NCBI GenBank assembly: GCA_007128245.1
Contig: SKXU01000023.1
Coordinates: forward strand, 1 to 9,408
Length of the DNA stretch: 9,408 nt
From: Candidatus Woesearchaeota archaeon
GTDB taxonomy: Archaea > Nanobdellota > Nanobdellia > Woesearchaeales > SKIA01
Direction of reading: 5' to 3'
Both the position numbers and the translations under genes were made by a program. This document shows, in pieces, positions 1 to 6,871 of this stretch (position 1 is the first letter of the stretch; the number at the start of each line of letters is the position of its first letter). The notes beneath the pieces were generated by a model. That model did no database searches, had not been told where the DNA came from, and worked only from the letters and a program-made list of their open reading frames with translations.

Positions 1-2
1 GA

Positions 3-617
3 AAAGCCTTTTGTCATTACGATGGATGGGGTGCTGCGTATCTCAAAGACGGGATGTGGTCCACACACAAATCCCTCACAAAAGTAGTAGTTGATGTGCT
101 TCCTGAAGACCTTTTTCCAACCACTGCATTAGCATTACACGCTCGCGCAGCAACGGTGGGAGATGAAACACTTGAGAACACACACCCATTTGTTCATCAA
201 GAAACAGGGCTTATCTTATTTCATAACGGCACCATTCAGATTCCTCCAGAGCCAGTCCTGCTCAAACCAAAAGGACACACAGATAGCGAAAAACTCTTTT
301 TGTGTATTGTCGAGCACGTCCTTGAAGGAATGAGTGTTCCTGACGCGATAGACAAAGAACTCTCTCAGCTAGAGGAGTTTTGGGGAGCAAACCTTATCGT
401 GCTCACAAAAACACATGCATTCGTGACCGTGCTGCACAAAATCACTCCTCGCTACTACACCATGCACCTAGGAGTCTCTGACGTCGCAACAATACTCTCT
501 TCTGAGCTCGTACCAATCGAAGGCGTGACATGGACTCCTGTAGAGAATAAGTCCTTAATCAAAATCAACTTAGATGATGCGAGCTTTGAAGTACATCACT
601 TCCCGAACTGGGGTTAA
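3..617 (+). CDS. Class II glutamine amidotransferase (GATase_6, YafJ/Dug3-like), 5' end missing
   Basis: This is the C-terminal part of an Ntn-type glutamine amidotransferase domain, a family that hydrolyses glutamine or gamma-glutamyl amides with an N-terminal cysteine nucleophile. The reading frame is open to the left edge. Before the first ATG at 54 it already encodes HYDGWG (about bases 15-32), the family's conserved HxDGWG motif, so 54 is not the true start. After it come an HAR motif, ENTHPF and HNGTI (the oxyanion/glutamine-binding region), then TDSEK, in the order seen in YafJ-like proteins. The catalytic Cys2 and roughly the first 25-30 residues must lie outside the window. No partner synthase domain follows, so it is a stand-alone amidotransferase domain, like YafJ. 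Its stop overlaps that of the convergent GCS2-like gene. The natural substrate cannot be read from the sequence. Family assignment is strong, function is not. Confidence 0.82.
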   Translation, partial: KAFCHYDGWGAAYLKDGMWSTHKSLTKVVVDVLPEDLFPTTALALHARAATVGDETLENTHPFVHQETGLILFHNGTIQIPPEPVLLKPKGHTDSEKLFLCIVEHVLEGMSVPDAIDKELSQLEEFWGANLIVLTKTHAFVTVLHKITPRYYTMHLGVSDVATILSSELVPIEGVTWTPVENKSLIKINLDDASFEVHHFPNWG

Positions 618-1888
618 GCGACGTGCGCAAGCTCTTCTTTTTTCACAGGTTTTGCGCCAATGTATCCTGCAATATTGTTGGCCAGTTCAGGAATGTGCTC
701 TTGCATAACCCTTCCTTTCTCGCTTATATTTGTTACATCTTGCTTGATTTGGTAGCTGAGTGTTCTTCCTGTTTCAATAATTTCTTCGATGATTTCCAGG
801 TCGTGAGCTTCTTCTTTGGAGAGTCCATTTCGTGCAGCCTTAAGCATTACTCGCGCATACACTTGTAAGGGTAAGAGTCGTATTCCATTAAAGCCATTGC
901 TCTTATTTAAGTAACGTATAGTGTTCATGTCTGGGGTTCTGAATGCTGTTCCGTCATAAAACCTTCCACCTGCTCCTGCATACACAGGAATGTTATGTCT
1001 CTGCAGTCCCAGCGTAAGTGCTGATACGCCCACCACAATGTCTTTTTCTGTGTGATCGGGACCTCTGTCCTCAAAGCGGAAACTTTCTCCTTCTCCTCGA
1101 ACGCGCACAACACCTCCTGTCTTTTGTATTTCATTTTCGAAATCAATGGTGTTTATGATGTCTTCAGAAACTCCTGCTTCTCGCGCCCCTTTGCGCATCT
1201 TCTCAATCTTGTGTTTTGTCATTTCGCGCACGCTTTCATAATACTCGTTAAGATCAGTTACGTACGCGGGAATCTCTGCTCCTTGAGGATATCTTTTGTA
1301 CACTTCTTCTTCCATGAGCCACGTTCGATGACTTTCCCCAAAGAGTGTTCCTTTGTATAGTGGGGTGCTTGCACATAGTGCGTGCAGAACGGGTGATGCG
1401 GCAATGCCGAGGTTGAACTGATTCCTGGCCCGATCCAGGTCTGTATGTGACATTGATACATTGATGTGGGTGGATACTTGTTCTCCTTGTGTGATCCATC
1501 CTTCCTTGAGCAGATGTTCAAAGAGTATATAGCGTTCTACGTCGTCATAAAACTCAAACTCTTCATCAGGGCCCAGAATGCTGGGAAGGCCTGGTCGTAA
1601 GCCGTGTGGTGCGAGAACGTCATGAAGTCGCTGGTAAAATAGGTCGATGTCCTTACGCGTTTCGGTTGCGCTAGTTCTTGGGGGTAGTGCTCCTTCAACG
1701 ACGGCGTGTACAGGCTCAAAACTAATGTAGCCGCGTGCAAGTAACTCTTTTGGCCACCCAAGAATGAATGCTCCTTCGTTATCTTTTGCTTTTACATTCA
1801 CACCTTTGGAGTTACCTGTGAGTGTGTTGTGTACGATAGTTTCGATTTCTGGGGCGACTTGAACGTCCTCTCTAAACCTGCGACTCAT
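614..1888 (-). CDS. GCS2-like glutamate-cysteine ligase / carboxylate-amine ligase
   Basis: A 424-residue protein resembling the GCS2 family (YbdK, EgtA, plant-type gamma-glutamylcysteine ligases), enzymes of the glutamine-synthetase fold that join an amine to the gamma-carboxylate of glutamate with ATP. Visible landmarks: the acidic strand EPVHAVVE (residues 58-65), the STHINVSM segment (139-146) matching the family's THxHV motif, the ASPVLHALCASTPLYKG helix/turn (about 164-180) matching the usual SxxPFxxG region, and RFEDRGPD (271-278) in place of the late ExRxPD-type strand. The C-terminal 120 residues are mainly helical. The length fits the family. The ATG at 1888 is supported by a TATA box centred near 1912, giving a leaderless transcript. 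The gene converges on the amidotransferase and shares the bases TTAA at the stops. The amine substrate is unknown; cysteine is the family default only. Confidence 0.66.
   Translation of the reverse strand: MSRRFREDVQVAPEIETIVHNTLTGNSKGVNVKAKDNEGAFILGWPKELLARGYISFEPVHAVVEGALPPRTSATETRKDIDLFYQRLHDVLAPHGLRPGLPSILGPDEEFEFYDDVERYILFEHLLKEGWITQGEQVSTHINVSMSHTDLDRARNQFNLGIAASPVLHALCASTPLYKGTLFGESHRTWLMEEEVYKRYPQGAEIPAYVTDLNEYYESVREMTKHKIEKMRKGAREAGVSEDIINTIDFENEIQKTGGVVRVRGEGESFRFEDRGPDHTEKDIVVGVSALTLGLQRHNIPVYAGAGGRFYDGTAFRTPDMNTIRYLNKSNGFNGIRLLPLQVYARVMLKAARNGLSKEEAHDLEIIEEIIETGRTLSYQIKQDVTNISEKGRVMQEHIPELANNIAGYIGAKPVKKEELAHVA
638..643 (+). terminator. Possible T-run terminator of the amidotransferase gene
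   Basis: Six consecutive T on the plus strand, 20 bases after the stop codon and preceded by CTTC. Archaeal RNA polymerase can terminate on a U-tract alone. The run lies inside the end of the opposite-strand GCS2-like gene, so it may simply be coding sequence for lysines. Confidence 0.3.
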
Positions 1889-1908
1889 ACAAACACTATT
1901 ATTAAAGC

Positions 1909-1916
1909 ATTTATAA
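1909..1916 (-). promoter_or_regulatory. TATA box of the GCS2-like gene
   Basis: On the minus strand this reads TTATAAAT. Its centre is about 25 bases before the ATG at 1888, so the predicted transcription start coincides with the start codon (leaderless). The box sits in the spacer of a perfect inverted repeat, AAAGC (1904-1908) and GCTTT (1917-1921), which could be chance in this AT-rich gap or an operator. Confidence 0.6.
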
Positions 1917-2031
1917 GCTTTATAGATTTGTGATTAATAGATTACTATGTCTTAGATGTGTTAAAAAAGGTCTGAATAAACTCGTAAATCTATTCTAAAT
2001 ACTTGTATAGTGTTCTCAGTTTATCCCTAAG

Positions 2032-2038
2032 TTTAAAT
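2032..2038 (+). promoter_or_regulatory. TATA box of RNase P RNA
   Basis: TTTAAAT centred at about 2035, some 26 bases before the 5' strand of the predicted P1 helix (2061-2063). Spacing matches the other promoters in the window. The 172-base gap 1889-2060 otherwise holds only this promoter and the divergent one for the GCS2-like gene. Confidence 0.55.
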
Positions 2039-2060
2039 GTACAAACACTTTCCCTTCCTG

Positions 2061-2434
2061 TGCGTAGGGCGCACCAAAGCTATCGGGAACACCGAGGAAC
2101 GTCCGCCCACCATACACAGCCATCGGTGCACAGTCTTCTGCTGTCAGCAGAGTGCTGAGCGCCGTTGGCTGCGTACACGGAACCCTTCGGGGAGGAGGAA
2201 ATCTCCTGGCAAACCGCACAAGAAATACACCGTGCGCACTAAGGATGATGAACTGTGCGCCTTGGCAACAGGGCGAGGAGGTTCTGACGTTGGTGCGCGA
2301 CAGGCTGAGAACGCGAGTACCTCTCCGGGTGCAACCGGCTTGACCGGGCCTAGGCGAATGCTTTGACACCTGATCGGCAAACCGTGAGGTTTGCTTTGCA
2401 GGTGACAGAAGGCGGCGTATGGCGCTCCTACGTG
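2061..2434 (+). ncRNA. rnpB: RNase P RNA (archaeal, about 374 nt)
   Basis: The catalytic RNA of RNase P, which removes 5' leaders from pre-tRNAs. Conserved region I is seen as GAGGAACGTCCGCCC (2094-2108) and conserved region V as ACAGAAGGCGGCGTA (2405-2419), the universal RNase P hallmarks. CR-IV-like GCCTAGGCGAATG lies near 2349-2361. The ends pair: CGTAGGGCGC (2063-2072) with GCGCTCCTACG (2422-2432) apart from one bulged base, giving helix P1. Just before CR-V, CACCTG (2367-2372) pairs with CAGGTG (2399-2404), enclosing a hairpin with 7 bp and a GTGA tetraloop (2377-2394). The size fits a full-length archaeal type A RNA. A TATA box lies 26 bases upstream and a T-run just downstream. Apparent reading frames on both strands here are shadows. 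Confidence 0.95.
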
Positions 2435-2436
2435 AC

Positions 2437-2443
2437 TTTTTTT
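2437..2443 (+). terminator. T-run terminator of RNase P RNA
   Basis: Seven T starting two bases after the 3' end of the P1 helix, typical of U-tract termination in archaea. The remaining 55 bases up to the stop of the opposite-strand UPF0182 gene show nothing further. Confidence 0.7.
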
Positions 2444-2498
2444 CTCCTTCTAAACCTGTAGCCTAACGTATGGGCATCTCAGAACGTTTGTTAGCTGC

Positions 2499-5168
2499 TC
2501 ACTCAAGAAGTTCTTCCAGTGCCACGATGCGCTCGGCGTACAAGACAAAGTCTCCCTGCGTGAGTGCGTCCATAGCTGCGTAGTACGCTTCTCGTATCTG
2601 AACGATACGGTCAATGTCAGTAATCACGTCATCAACGATAGGCGTCACAACGGTCGGATCAATGATTGCTGCGAGTGCTTGGTCGAGTGTTGGCGCCATG
2701 GCGATGCGGTCTTGGTGGACTGCGATCACGCGCATCAGTTGTGGAAGTGATCCTTGTTCGCGCGCTTCTAAAAACAACGGTTCCACATACAGTATGGTGT
2801 TCTCGATAGGAATCACTAAAAGGTTTCCTCGTACAACTCCTGACCCTGCTCGACTCCAGAGAGTGATTTGTTGGCTGATTTCTGTGTCTTGGTCAATGCG
2901 ACTTTCTATTTGCATGGGTCCGAACGTGAGTTCTTGTCTACTAAAGTGGTATGCGCGCAGCTCTCCATAGTTTTCTCCGTCGCTGCGAGCTGCCATCCAA
3001 CCAATAAGGTTTTCTCGCCCTCGAGGAATGAAGGGTTGTACTTGAATAAATTCTGCTTCTTCAAAACCTGGCAGCTGCATGATCTGATAGTATGGTCGTA
3101 GTGATTGCTCAACTCCTCGGACGATTTCGTTTGGTATTCTCCATGCGTCCTCTCGGTTGTAGAATGTTTCTGGGTCTTGCATGTGATAGTCTCGGTAGCG
3201 GTCTGCTTGTACTGAGAACAAGTCTTGCGGGTAGCGGATGTGTGCGTACAAGTCATCAGGCATCTCTGAGAGTGGTCTAAACAAGTCAGGGAATGCTTGT
3301 TGGTACGTGCGAATAAGCGGATCTTGCGGTTCTGCGATATACATGGTGACTGTTCCATCAAACGCATTGATTGTTGCTTTCACACTATTACGAACGTAGT
3401 TGGTTGTGTGTCCGTGAAAGCGCACAGGCCTGCTGTATGGGAATCTACTCGTGGTGGTGTATCCGTCTACAATCCAGTACAGCTCTCCGTTTTCTCGAAT
3501 TACAAGGTATGGGTCGTTATCAGTGATGAGGAATGGAGCGAGTTTTTCTACGCGTTCGCGAATGTGGCGGTGGTATTGTATGCGGCTTTCTGGCGTGATG
3601 GAATTACTAAAGAATATTTGTGGTGCGCGAAAGTGCAGGGCGTACATTGCTTGCGTAAACGCGCTGTCAAGCAATACTCCTCCGTCTCCAGGGTAGTGTA
3701 TACGCACGTTTTCATCTCCTTGTGGGAAGTCAAGCTCTGCAGTAAGAGTGTTTACAATAACATAATTTCGAGTATTCTCTCCATAGTATATGCGTGGTTG
3801 CGTAATTTCAATATCTACGCTGCTGCGTGGAGGGATGTCTTGAATGACAAGCCGAGGAAGATTTGCGCTTGTGATATCGCTTGCGGGAGCCATGACTGCT
3901 CCAAAACCGTGTGTGTAGACGAGGTGTCTGTTCACCCACGTTTGTATTTGTGGCTCAAGACGACTGATATCTACTTCGCGCGCCGCAAGCATCATCAGTC
4001 GGCGCTCACCGTTAATCATGTATCGCCCCACATCAATTCCTGGGAAGATATAGTATGTACGAAAGATTTGTATTTCGTTAAGCGTCTGTAAGAGCGGTCT
4101 GTCGTCCCAGAGGCGCGCGTTGTCAAGGGTTGGTCGGTGTCTATCAAGCATTTCCTCTGTGAGGGTCTCTCCCACATCAAGCTCTTGCCGTACTACGCGG
4201 TCTAGTCCGTATGCTTGTCGAGTGAATGCAATTTCATTGACGATGAACTCTCGTTCTTTGTTTATTTCGTCAGGTTCTACAATGAGTGCCTGCACGCCAA
4301 AGGCTGCTCCTGCTCCCAGAGCACTTACTCCGAGAAGGGCGATGACGACTCCTGTGACCACAACATCTTTTTTGAGTCGAATGTTCACAAGGAGTGCTAT
4401 TGCTCCTAACATGCACAGAATGCTGAGCACCCACAAGGTGGGGAGTCGAACGAACTGCTCTGTGAATCCTACTCCGTACACTGCACCTCGCATACTAAAG
4501 AGGAGATCGAAACGTGACAGGTAGTAGCGAATTCCTGTAAGCACCAAAAATGCTGCTCCCAACACGAGTAGTTGTGTATACCCATATTTTTTTACTTGTT
4601 CAATGTAATGGCCGAAATCGAACGCTGTTGTCTCGTGGATGATGGTGTCTTGTTCTTGTATGACAACTTTTTTTCTGAAGGTAAGGGCGTAGACGATGAG
4701 CGCGCAGAGCGCACTAAGTGCCACCAGTAAAATCGCAAACGTAACGAGCAGCTCAAAGAAAGGAAGCGTATACACGAAAAATCCAATGTCTTGCCCAAAA
4801 ACGGGGTCCTGCACTGAGAATGCGTATTGGTTGAGGTAGCGCAGAGCGACGTCCCATTGGGTGGTAAAGCCTGCACCAAAAAAGATGGCCGCAAAGGAAA
4901 TTGCAGGCAATATGTACGGTGATCGCTTGTACTTATGCTTTTTGAGGCGGCGCTCAGTCCAGACTACTGTCAAGAATAACGCAATAAAAATACTGATTGC
5001 GGGAGCGACAAAAAACACTGCTTGGTATGCAAGGGTGGTGAAAAAAACACTGGAAAATCCTTGCGCTTCAAACCAGAGATAGTCAGTGTACATGCGCGCG
5101 AATTGGGGGAGTGCAAGCACGATAAGCGCTGCGAGCGCATACAACCATATTTTCTTCGGACTCCCCAT
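2499..5168 (-). CDS. UPF0182 (COG1615) family membrane protein
   Basis: An 889-residue protein of the uncharacterised UPF0182 family. The N-terminal third holds about seven membrane segments (roughly residues 6-22, 41-70, 84-101, 128-163, 197-216, 242-262 and 269-296). The family signature DYLWFEAQGFSSVFFTTL is at 29-46. The remaining roughly 590 residues are a large soluble domain, probably on the outer face, with the family's IFPGIDVGRYMINGERR (374-390), MLAAREVD (393-400) and WVNRHLVYTHGFGAVMAP (411-428), then a late LPQLMRVIAVHQDRIAMAPTLDQAL segment and an acidic C-terminal tail. Length is usual for the family and no frame break is seen. The ATG at 5168 is supported by a TATA box 27 bases upstream. 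The gene is a single transcription unit, convergent with rnpB. Family identity is near certain, but no biochemical role is known for it. Confidence 0.93.
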   Translation of the reverse strand: MGSPKKIWLYALAALIVLALPQFARMYTDYLWFEAQGFSSVFFTTLAYQAVFFVAPAISIFIALFLTVVWTERRLKKHKYKRSPYILPAISFAAIFFGAGFTTQWDVALRYLNQYAFSVQDPVFGQDIGFFVYTLPFFELLVTFAILLVALSALCALIVYALTFRKKVVIQEQDTIIHETTAFDFGHYIEQVKKYGYTQLLVLGAAFLVLTGIRYYLSRFDLLFSMRGAVYGVGFTEQFVRLPTLWVLSILCMLGAIALLVNIRLKKDVVVTGVVIALLGVSALGAGAAFGVQALIVEPDEINKEREFIVNEIAFTRQAYGLDRVVRQELDVGETLTEEMLDRHRPTLDNARLWDDRPLLQTLNEIQIFRTYYIFPGIDVGRYMINGERRLMMLAAREVDISRLEPQIQTWVNRHLVYTHGFGAVMAPASDITSANLPRLVIQDIPPRSSVDIEITQPRIYYGENTRNYVIVNTLTAELDFPQGDENVRIHYPGDGGVLLDSAFTQAMYALHFRAPQIFFSNSITPESRIQYHRHIRERVEKLAPFLITDNDPYLVIRENGELYWIVDGYTTTSRFPYSRPVRFHGHTTNYVRNSVKATINAFDGTVTMYIAEPQDPLIRTYQQAFPDLFRPLSEMPDDLYAHIRYPQDLFSVQADRYRDYHMQDPETFYNREDAWRIPNEIVRGVEQSLRPYYQIMQLPGFEEAEFIQVQPFIPRGRENLIGWMAARSDGENYGELRAYHFSRQELTFGPMQIESRIDQDTEISQQITLWSRAGSGVVRGNLLVIPIENTILYVEPLFLEAREQGSLPQLMRVIAVHQDRIAMAPTLDQALAAIIDPTVVTPIVDDVITDIDRIVQIREAYYAAMDALTQGDFVLYAERIVALEELLE

Positions 5169-5190
5169 GGCGTTGAGAAGTCGCTAGCGC

Positions 5191-5200
5191 CTTATATGTC
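5191..5200 (-). promoter_or_regulatory. TATA box of the UPF0182 gene
   Basis: Minus strand GACATATAAG, centred near 5195, so the expected start of transcription falls at the ATG (5168). It lies only about 20 bases from the divergent TATA box of the Sec61-beta gene. Confidence 0.6.
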
Positions 5201-5209
5201 TTCGCACAA

Positions 5210-5218
5210 CATTTATAA
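5210..5218 (+). promoter_or_regulatory. TATA box of the Sec61-beta gene
   Basis: Plus strand CATTTATAA-type element centred near 5215, 27 bases before the ATG at 5242. It predicts a leaderless message. No Shine-Dalgarno sequence is present in the pyrimidine-rich stretch between TATA box and ATG. Confidence 0.65.
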
Positions 5219-5241
5219 CGTAAAGCCTTCTTCTCTCCTAC

Positions 5242-5409
5242 ATGGCAAAAGATAACAAAGTGCGAATGCCTTCGTCCATGGCTGGCTTGACAACGTATTA
5301 TGACGAAACAACGAGTAATTTCGTTATGACGCCAAAGCAAGTTATGATTCTTATCGGGCTTATTGCCGCGATTCTTTTAGCACTTCACTTGTTATTCCCC
5401 TTGGCATAA
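5242..5409 (+). CDS. Preprotein translocase Sec61-beta (SecG) subunit
   Basis: A 55-residue single-span protein, the small beta subunit of the archaeal/eukaryotic SecYE-beta channel that moves or inserts nascent proteins across the cytoplasmic membrane. The protein starts MAKDNKVRMP and has the family's SSMAGLTTYYDE motif (about 11-22; usually S-x-AGL-x-x-Y-x-DE). A short polar linker follows, then TPKQ and one hydrophobic helix (about 34-54) that ends at the C terminus, as expected for a tail-anchored protein. Full length for the family. The start is fixed by the TATA box. The next gene, NAC-alpha, begins 32 bases downstream with its own TATA element. Both products serve newly made proteins, so the adjacency makes functional sense. 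Confidence 0.93.
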   Translation: MAKDNKVRMPSSMAGLTTYYDETTSNFVMTPKQVMILIGLIAAILLALHLLFPLA

Positions 5410-5411
5410 GG

Positions 5412-5419
5412 TTCATAAA
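5412..5419 (+). promoter_or_regulatory. TATA box of the NAC gene
   Basis: TTCATAAA immediately after the Sec61-beta stop codon, centred 26 bases before the NAC ATG at 5442. It suggests that NAC has its own leaderless transcript even though read-through from the Sec61-beta promoter is also possible. Confidence 0.5.
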
Positions 5420-5441
5420 CAACCCCTTCTTTCTCTCTCAC

Positions 5442-5783
5442 ATGTTTCCCGGAGTAAACCCCCGTCAAATGCAGAAAATGATGAAGCAAATGGGCGTAAA
5501 GCAAGACCAGCTTAACGCCGTACGCGTAGAAGTATTTCTTACTGATGGCACCAAGCTCGTGTTTGATGACCCTGAGATTTCTAAAGTCAACATGATGGGT
5601 CAAGAGATGTATCAGCTCCAAGGAACTCCTCGCCAAGAATCACTTGATACAACACCAGATATCTCTGACGAAGACGTTGAAACGGTCATGGCGCAAACAG
5701 GCGCGACCCGCGAAGAAGCGCAAAGAGCCATTGATGACGCTGGTGGCGACTTAGCAGATGCGATTATGAGTCTTTCCGAATAG
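5442..5783 (+). CDS. nac: Nascent polypeptide-associated complex protein (archaeal NAC-alpha)
   Basis: A 113-residue ribosome-associated chaperone that binds nascent chains near the exit tunnel; archaea use a NAC-alpha homodimer. The N terminus MFPGVNPRQMQKMMKQMG is the typical methionine-rich ribosome-binding helix. The NAC beta-barrel domain spans about 22-62 and includes VFDDPEISKVNMMGQEMYQLQG. A linker with TTPDIS leads to a UBA three-helix domain at about 75-113 (DEDVETVMAQTGATREEAQRAI, then GGDLADAIMSL). Full length and intact. The ATG at 5442 is leaderless by the TATA position. The final 20 bases overlap the end of the convergent C45-family gene. Confidence 0.95.
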   Translation: MFPGVNPRQMQKMMKQMGVKQDQLNAVRVEVFLTDGTKLVFDDPEISKVNMMGQEMYQLQGTPRQESLDTTPDISDEDVETVMAQTGATREEAQRAIDDAGGDLADAIMSLSE

Positions 5784-6789
5784 GTTTTTCGTGCAAGAAA
5801 AACGTTTGATACGCATGCTCTTGCGGTCTGCCGGGAGTAATGTGTAGCGCGTTTTCTGAGATGTCTAGGATGATATTGCATACTGTGCCGTATTCACCGA
5901 ATTCGAGGTGTTGTTGTGGGGGGCGTGAGATTGGGTGTATCTCGTTGCTTTTGTCAGCAAGCAGTTTTTTTGCGAGGATAATTGTTTGTTGAGCGTTTTG
6001 AATAAATCCTTCCATTGTTTGATACCGTGCGTATGAGCTGTGGTGCCTTGGCAGTTCTTTGCGCGTGATTTCTCTGCCAAGATAATGGTTTGTGTGAATA
6101 AATGCATTATCTCCTCCGCGCACAAATACTTCTTCGCCAAAATGTTCTGCGTTAAGAAATGTGTTGTTAGAAAATGTTGCAAGGATGTTGCCTGCGGTGT
6201 TGTGTGGTGTCGCGAGAACCGCTTTTGCTTCTTTGTGTGTGCGCGCGTCTAGCGCTGAGCGCAAAAGAATGTGGATGGGCAGTCCTTCCATGCGTTTGTA
6301 TGGGATGAGTGCGTTTAAACAGACAGCAACTCCTGAGCTGCTTATACCGATTTTTCCGAGCATCCCTGGCTCTATCATCTGCAGTATTTTGTGTCCATCA
6401 TCGTACGTGATGCGTACTACTTGAAACAGTTCTTCTTGCCCTATTCCCCAGTCCCATGTTTGTGCGCCCAGAGGTATGTGGGGAAAACTAATAGCTGTGC
6501 ATTCATCTGAGAAGCTACGAATTTCTGAGCGTGCATTGATTGCATAGATGAGGCGAGGGTCGACTTCTGCTCCAGTTGCGATCCCTTCTATTTCTGTTGC
6601 GTACGCTGTGTTCCACGCAGAAATTGTCCCTTTAAACATGGCTCCGTTTTGTGCAAGTTCTTCTTCAGTCATATGAAACACGCGGCAATAAAACATGATG
6701 CACTCCTTGATCTCTCGCGCAAGAGCACTTCCGTGTTGTATTCCTCGCTCAAGAGGACTTCCTGAGAGTTCGATAACTCTTCGTTTCAT
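5764..6789 (-). CDS. Acyl-CoA:6-aminopenicillanate acyltransferase-like Ntn hydrolase (peptidase C45 family)
   Basis: A 341-residue protein of the AAT/C45 family, proenzymes that cut themselves to expose an N-terminal cysteine, then hydrolyse or transfer acyl groups on amide bonds. Landmarks from the chosen start: VIELSGSPLERGIQHG (5-20), the conserved entry helix with GxxxGxxHG-like spacing; INARSEI (84-90); the cleavage/nucleophile site DECTAISF with Cys97; and QTWDW (110-114) in place of the usual RNxDW. Later come SSSGVAVCLNAL and an HTNHYL segment with the family's HxNH motif. The frame extends upstream to 6912, but the extra 41 residues are arginine-rich and unlike the family, and a TATA box near 6815 places transcription start at the ATG at 6789. 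No signal peptide is seen, so a cytoplasmic enzyme is likely. Substrate unknown; penicillin chemistry is not implied. Confidence 0.85.
   Translation of the reverse strand: MKRRVIELSGSPLERGIQHGSALAREIKECIMFYCRVFHMTEEELAQNGAMFKGTISAWNTAYATEIEGIATGAEVDPRLIYAINARSEIRSFSDECTAISFPHIPLGAQTWDWGIGQEELFQVVRITYDDGHKILQMIEPGMLGKIGISSSGVAVCLNALIPYKRMEGLPIHILLRSALDARTHKEAKAVLATPHNTAGNILATFSNNTFLNAEHFGEEVFVRGGDNAFIHTNHYLGREITRKELPRHHSSYARYQTMEGFIQNAQQTIILAKKLLADKSNEIHPISRPPQQHLEFGEYGTVCNIILDISENALHITPGRPQEHAYQTFFLHEKPIRKDS
5785..5789 (+). terminator. Possible T-run terminator after NAC
   Basis: Five T starting two bases after the NAC stop codon. They are also coding sequence of the opposite-strand gene, so support is weak. 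Confidence 0.3.
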
Positions 6790-6810
6790 GCTCTTGCTTG
6801 ATGCGTGTAC

Positions 6811-6820
6811 GTTCTTATGT
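6811..6820 (-). promoter_or_regulatory. TATA box of the C45-family gene
   Basis: Minus strand ACATAAGAAC, centred about 26 bases before the ATG at 6789. It decides against the longer reading frame starting at 6912, because that start would lie upstream of the promoter. Confidence 0.5.
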
Positions 6821-6844
6821 CTTTGCCTGCAGATACGAAAATGA

Positions 6845-6851
6845 GTTAAAT
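6845..6851 (+). promoter_or_regulatory. TATA-like element of the two-gene unknown operon
   Basis: GTTAAAT centred near 6848, 24-25 bases before the ATG at 6872. The match is weaker than the others. It favours 6872 over the in-frame GTG at 6854, which would lie within a few bases of the element. Confidence 0.4.
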
Positions 6852-6871
6852 GCGTGCGCACTCGTTCTCGT

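Noticed and set aside
54..617. Start of the amidotransferase at the ATG at 54
   Set aside because: The conserved HxDGWG motif is encoded upstream of it in the same open frame, so the gene continues beyond the left edge.
2016..2380. Several open frames on both strands over the RNase P RNA
   Set aside because: They coincide exactly with a highly conserved structural RNA, overlap one another, and have no protein-like character.
3297..4091. 264-codon open frame opposite the UPF0182 gene
   Set aside because: It lies antisense inside a strongly conserved membrane protein gene, has odd composition (rich in Cys, Val, Ser, Arg), and has no promoter. A shadow frame.
6854..6871. GTG start for the first gene of the unknown pair
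   Set aside because: Only six extra residues, no ribosome binding site, and the TATA-like element at 6845-6851 favours the ATG at 6872.
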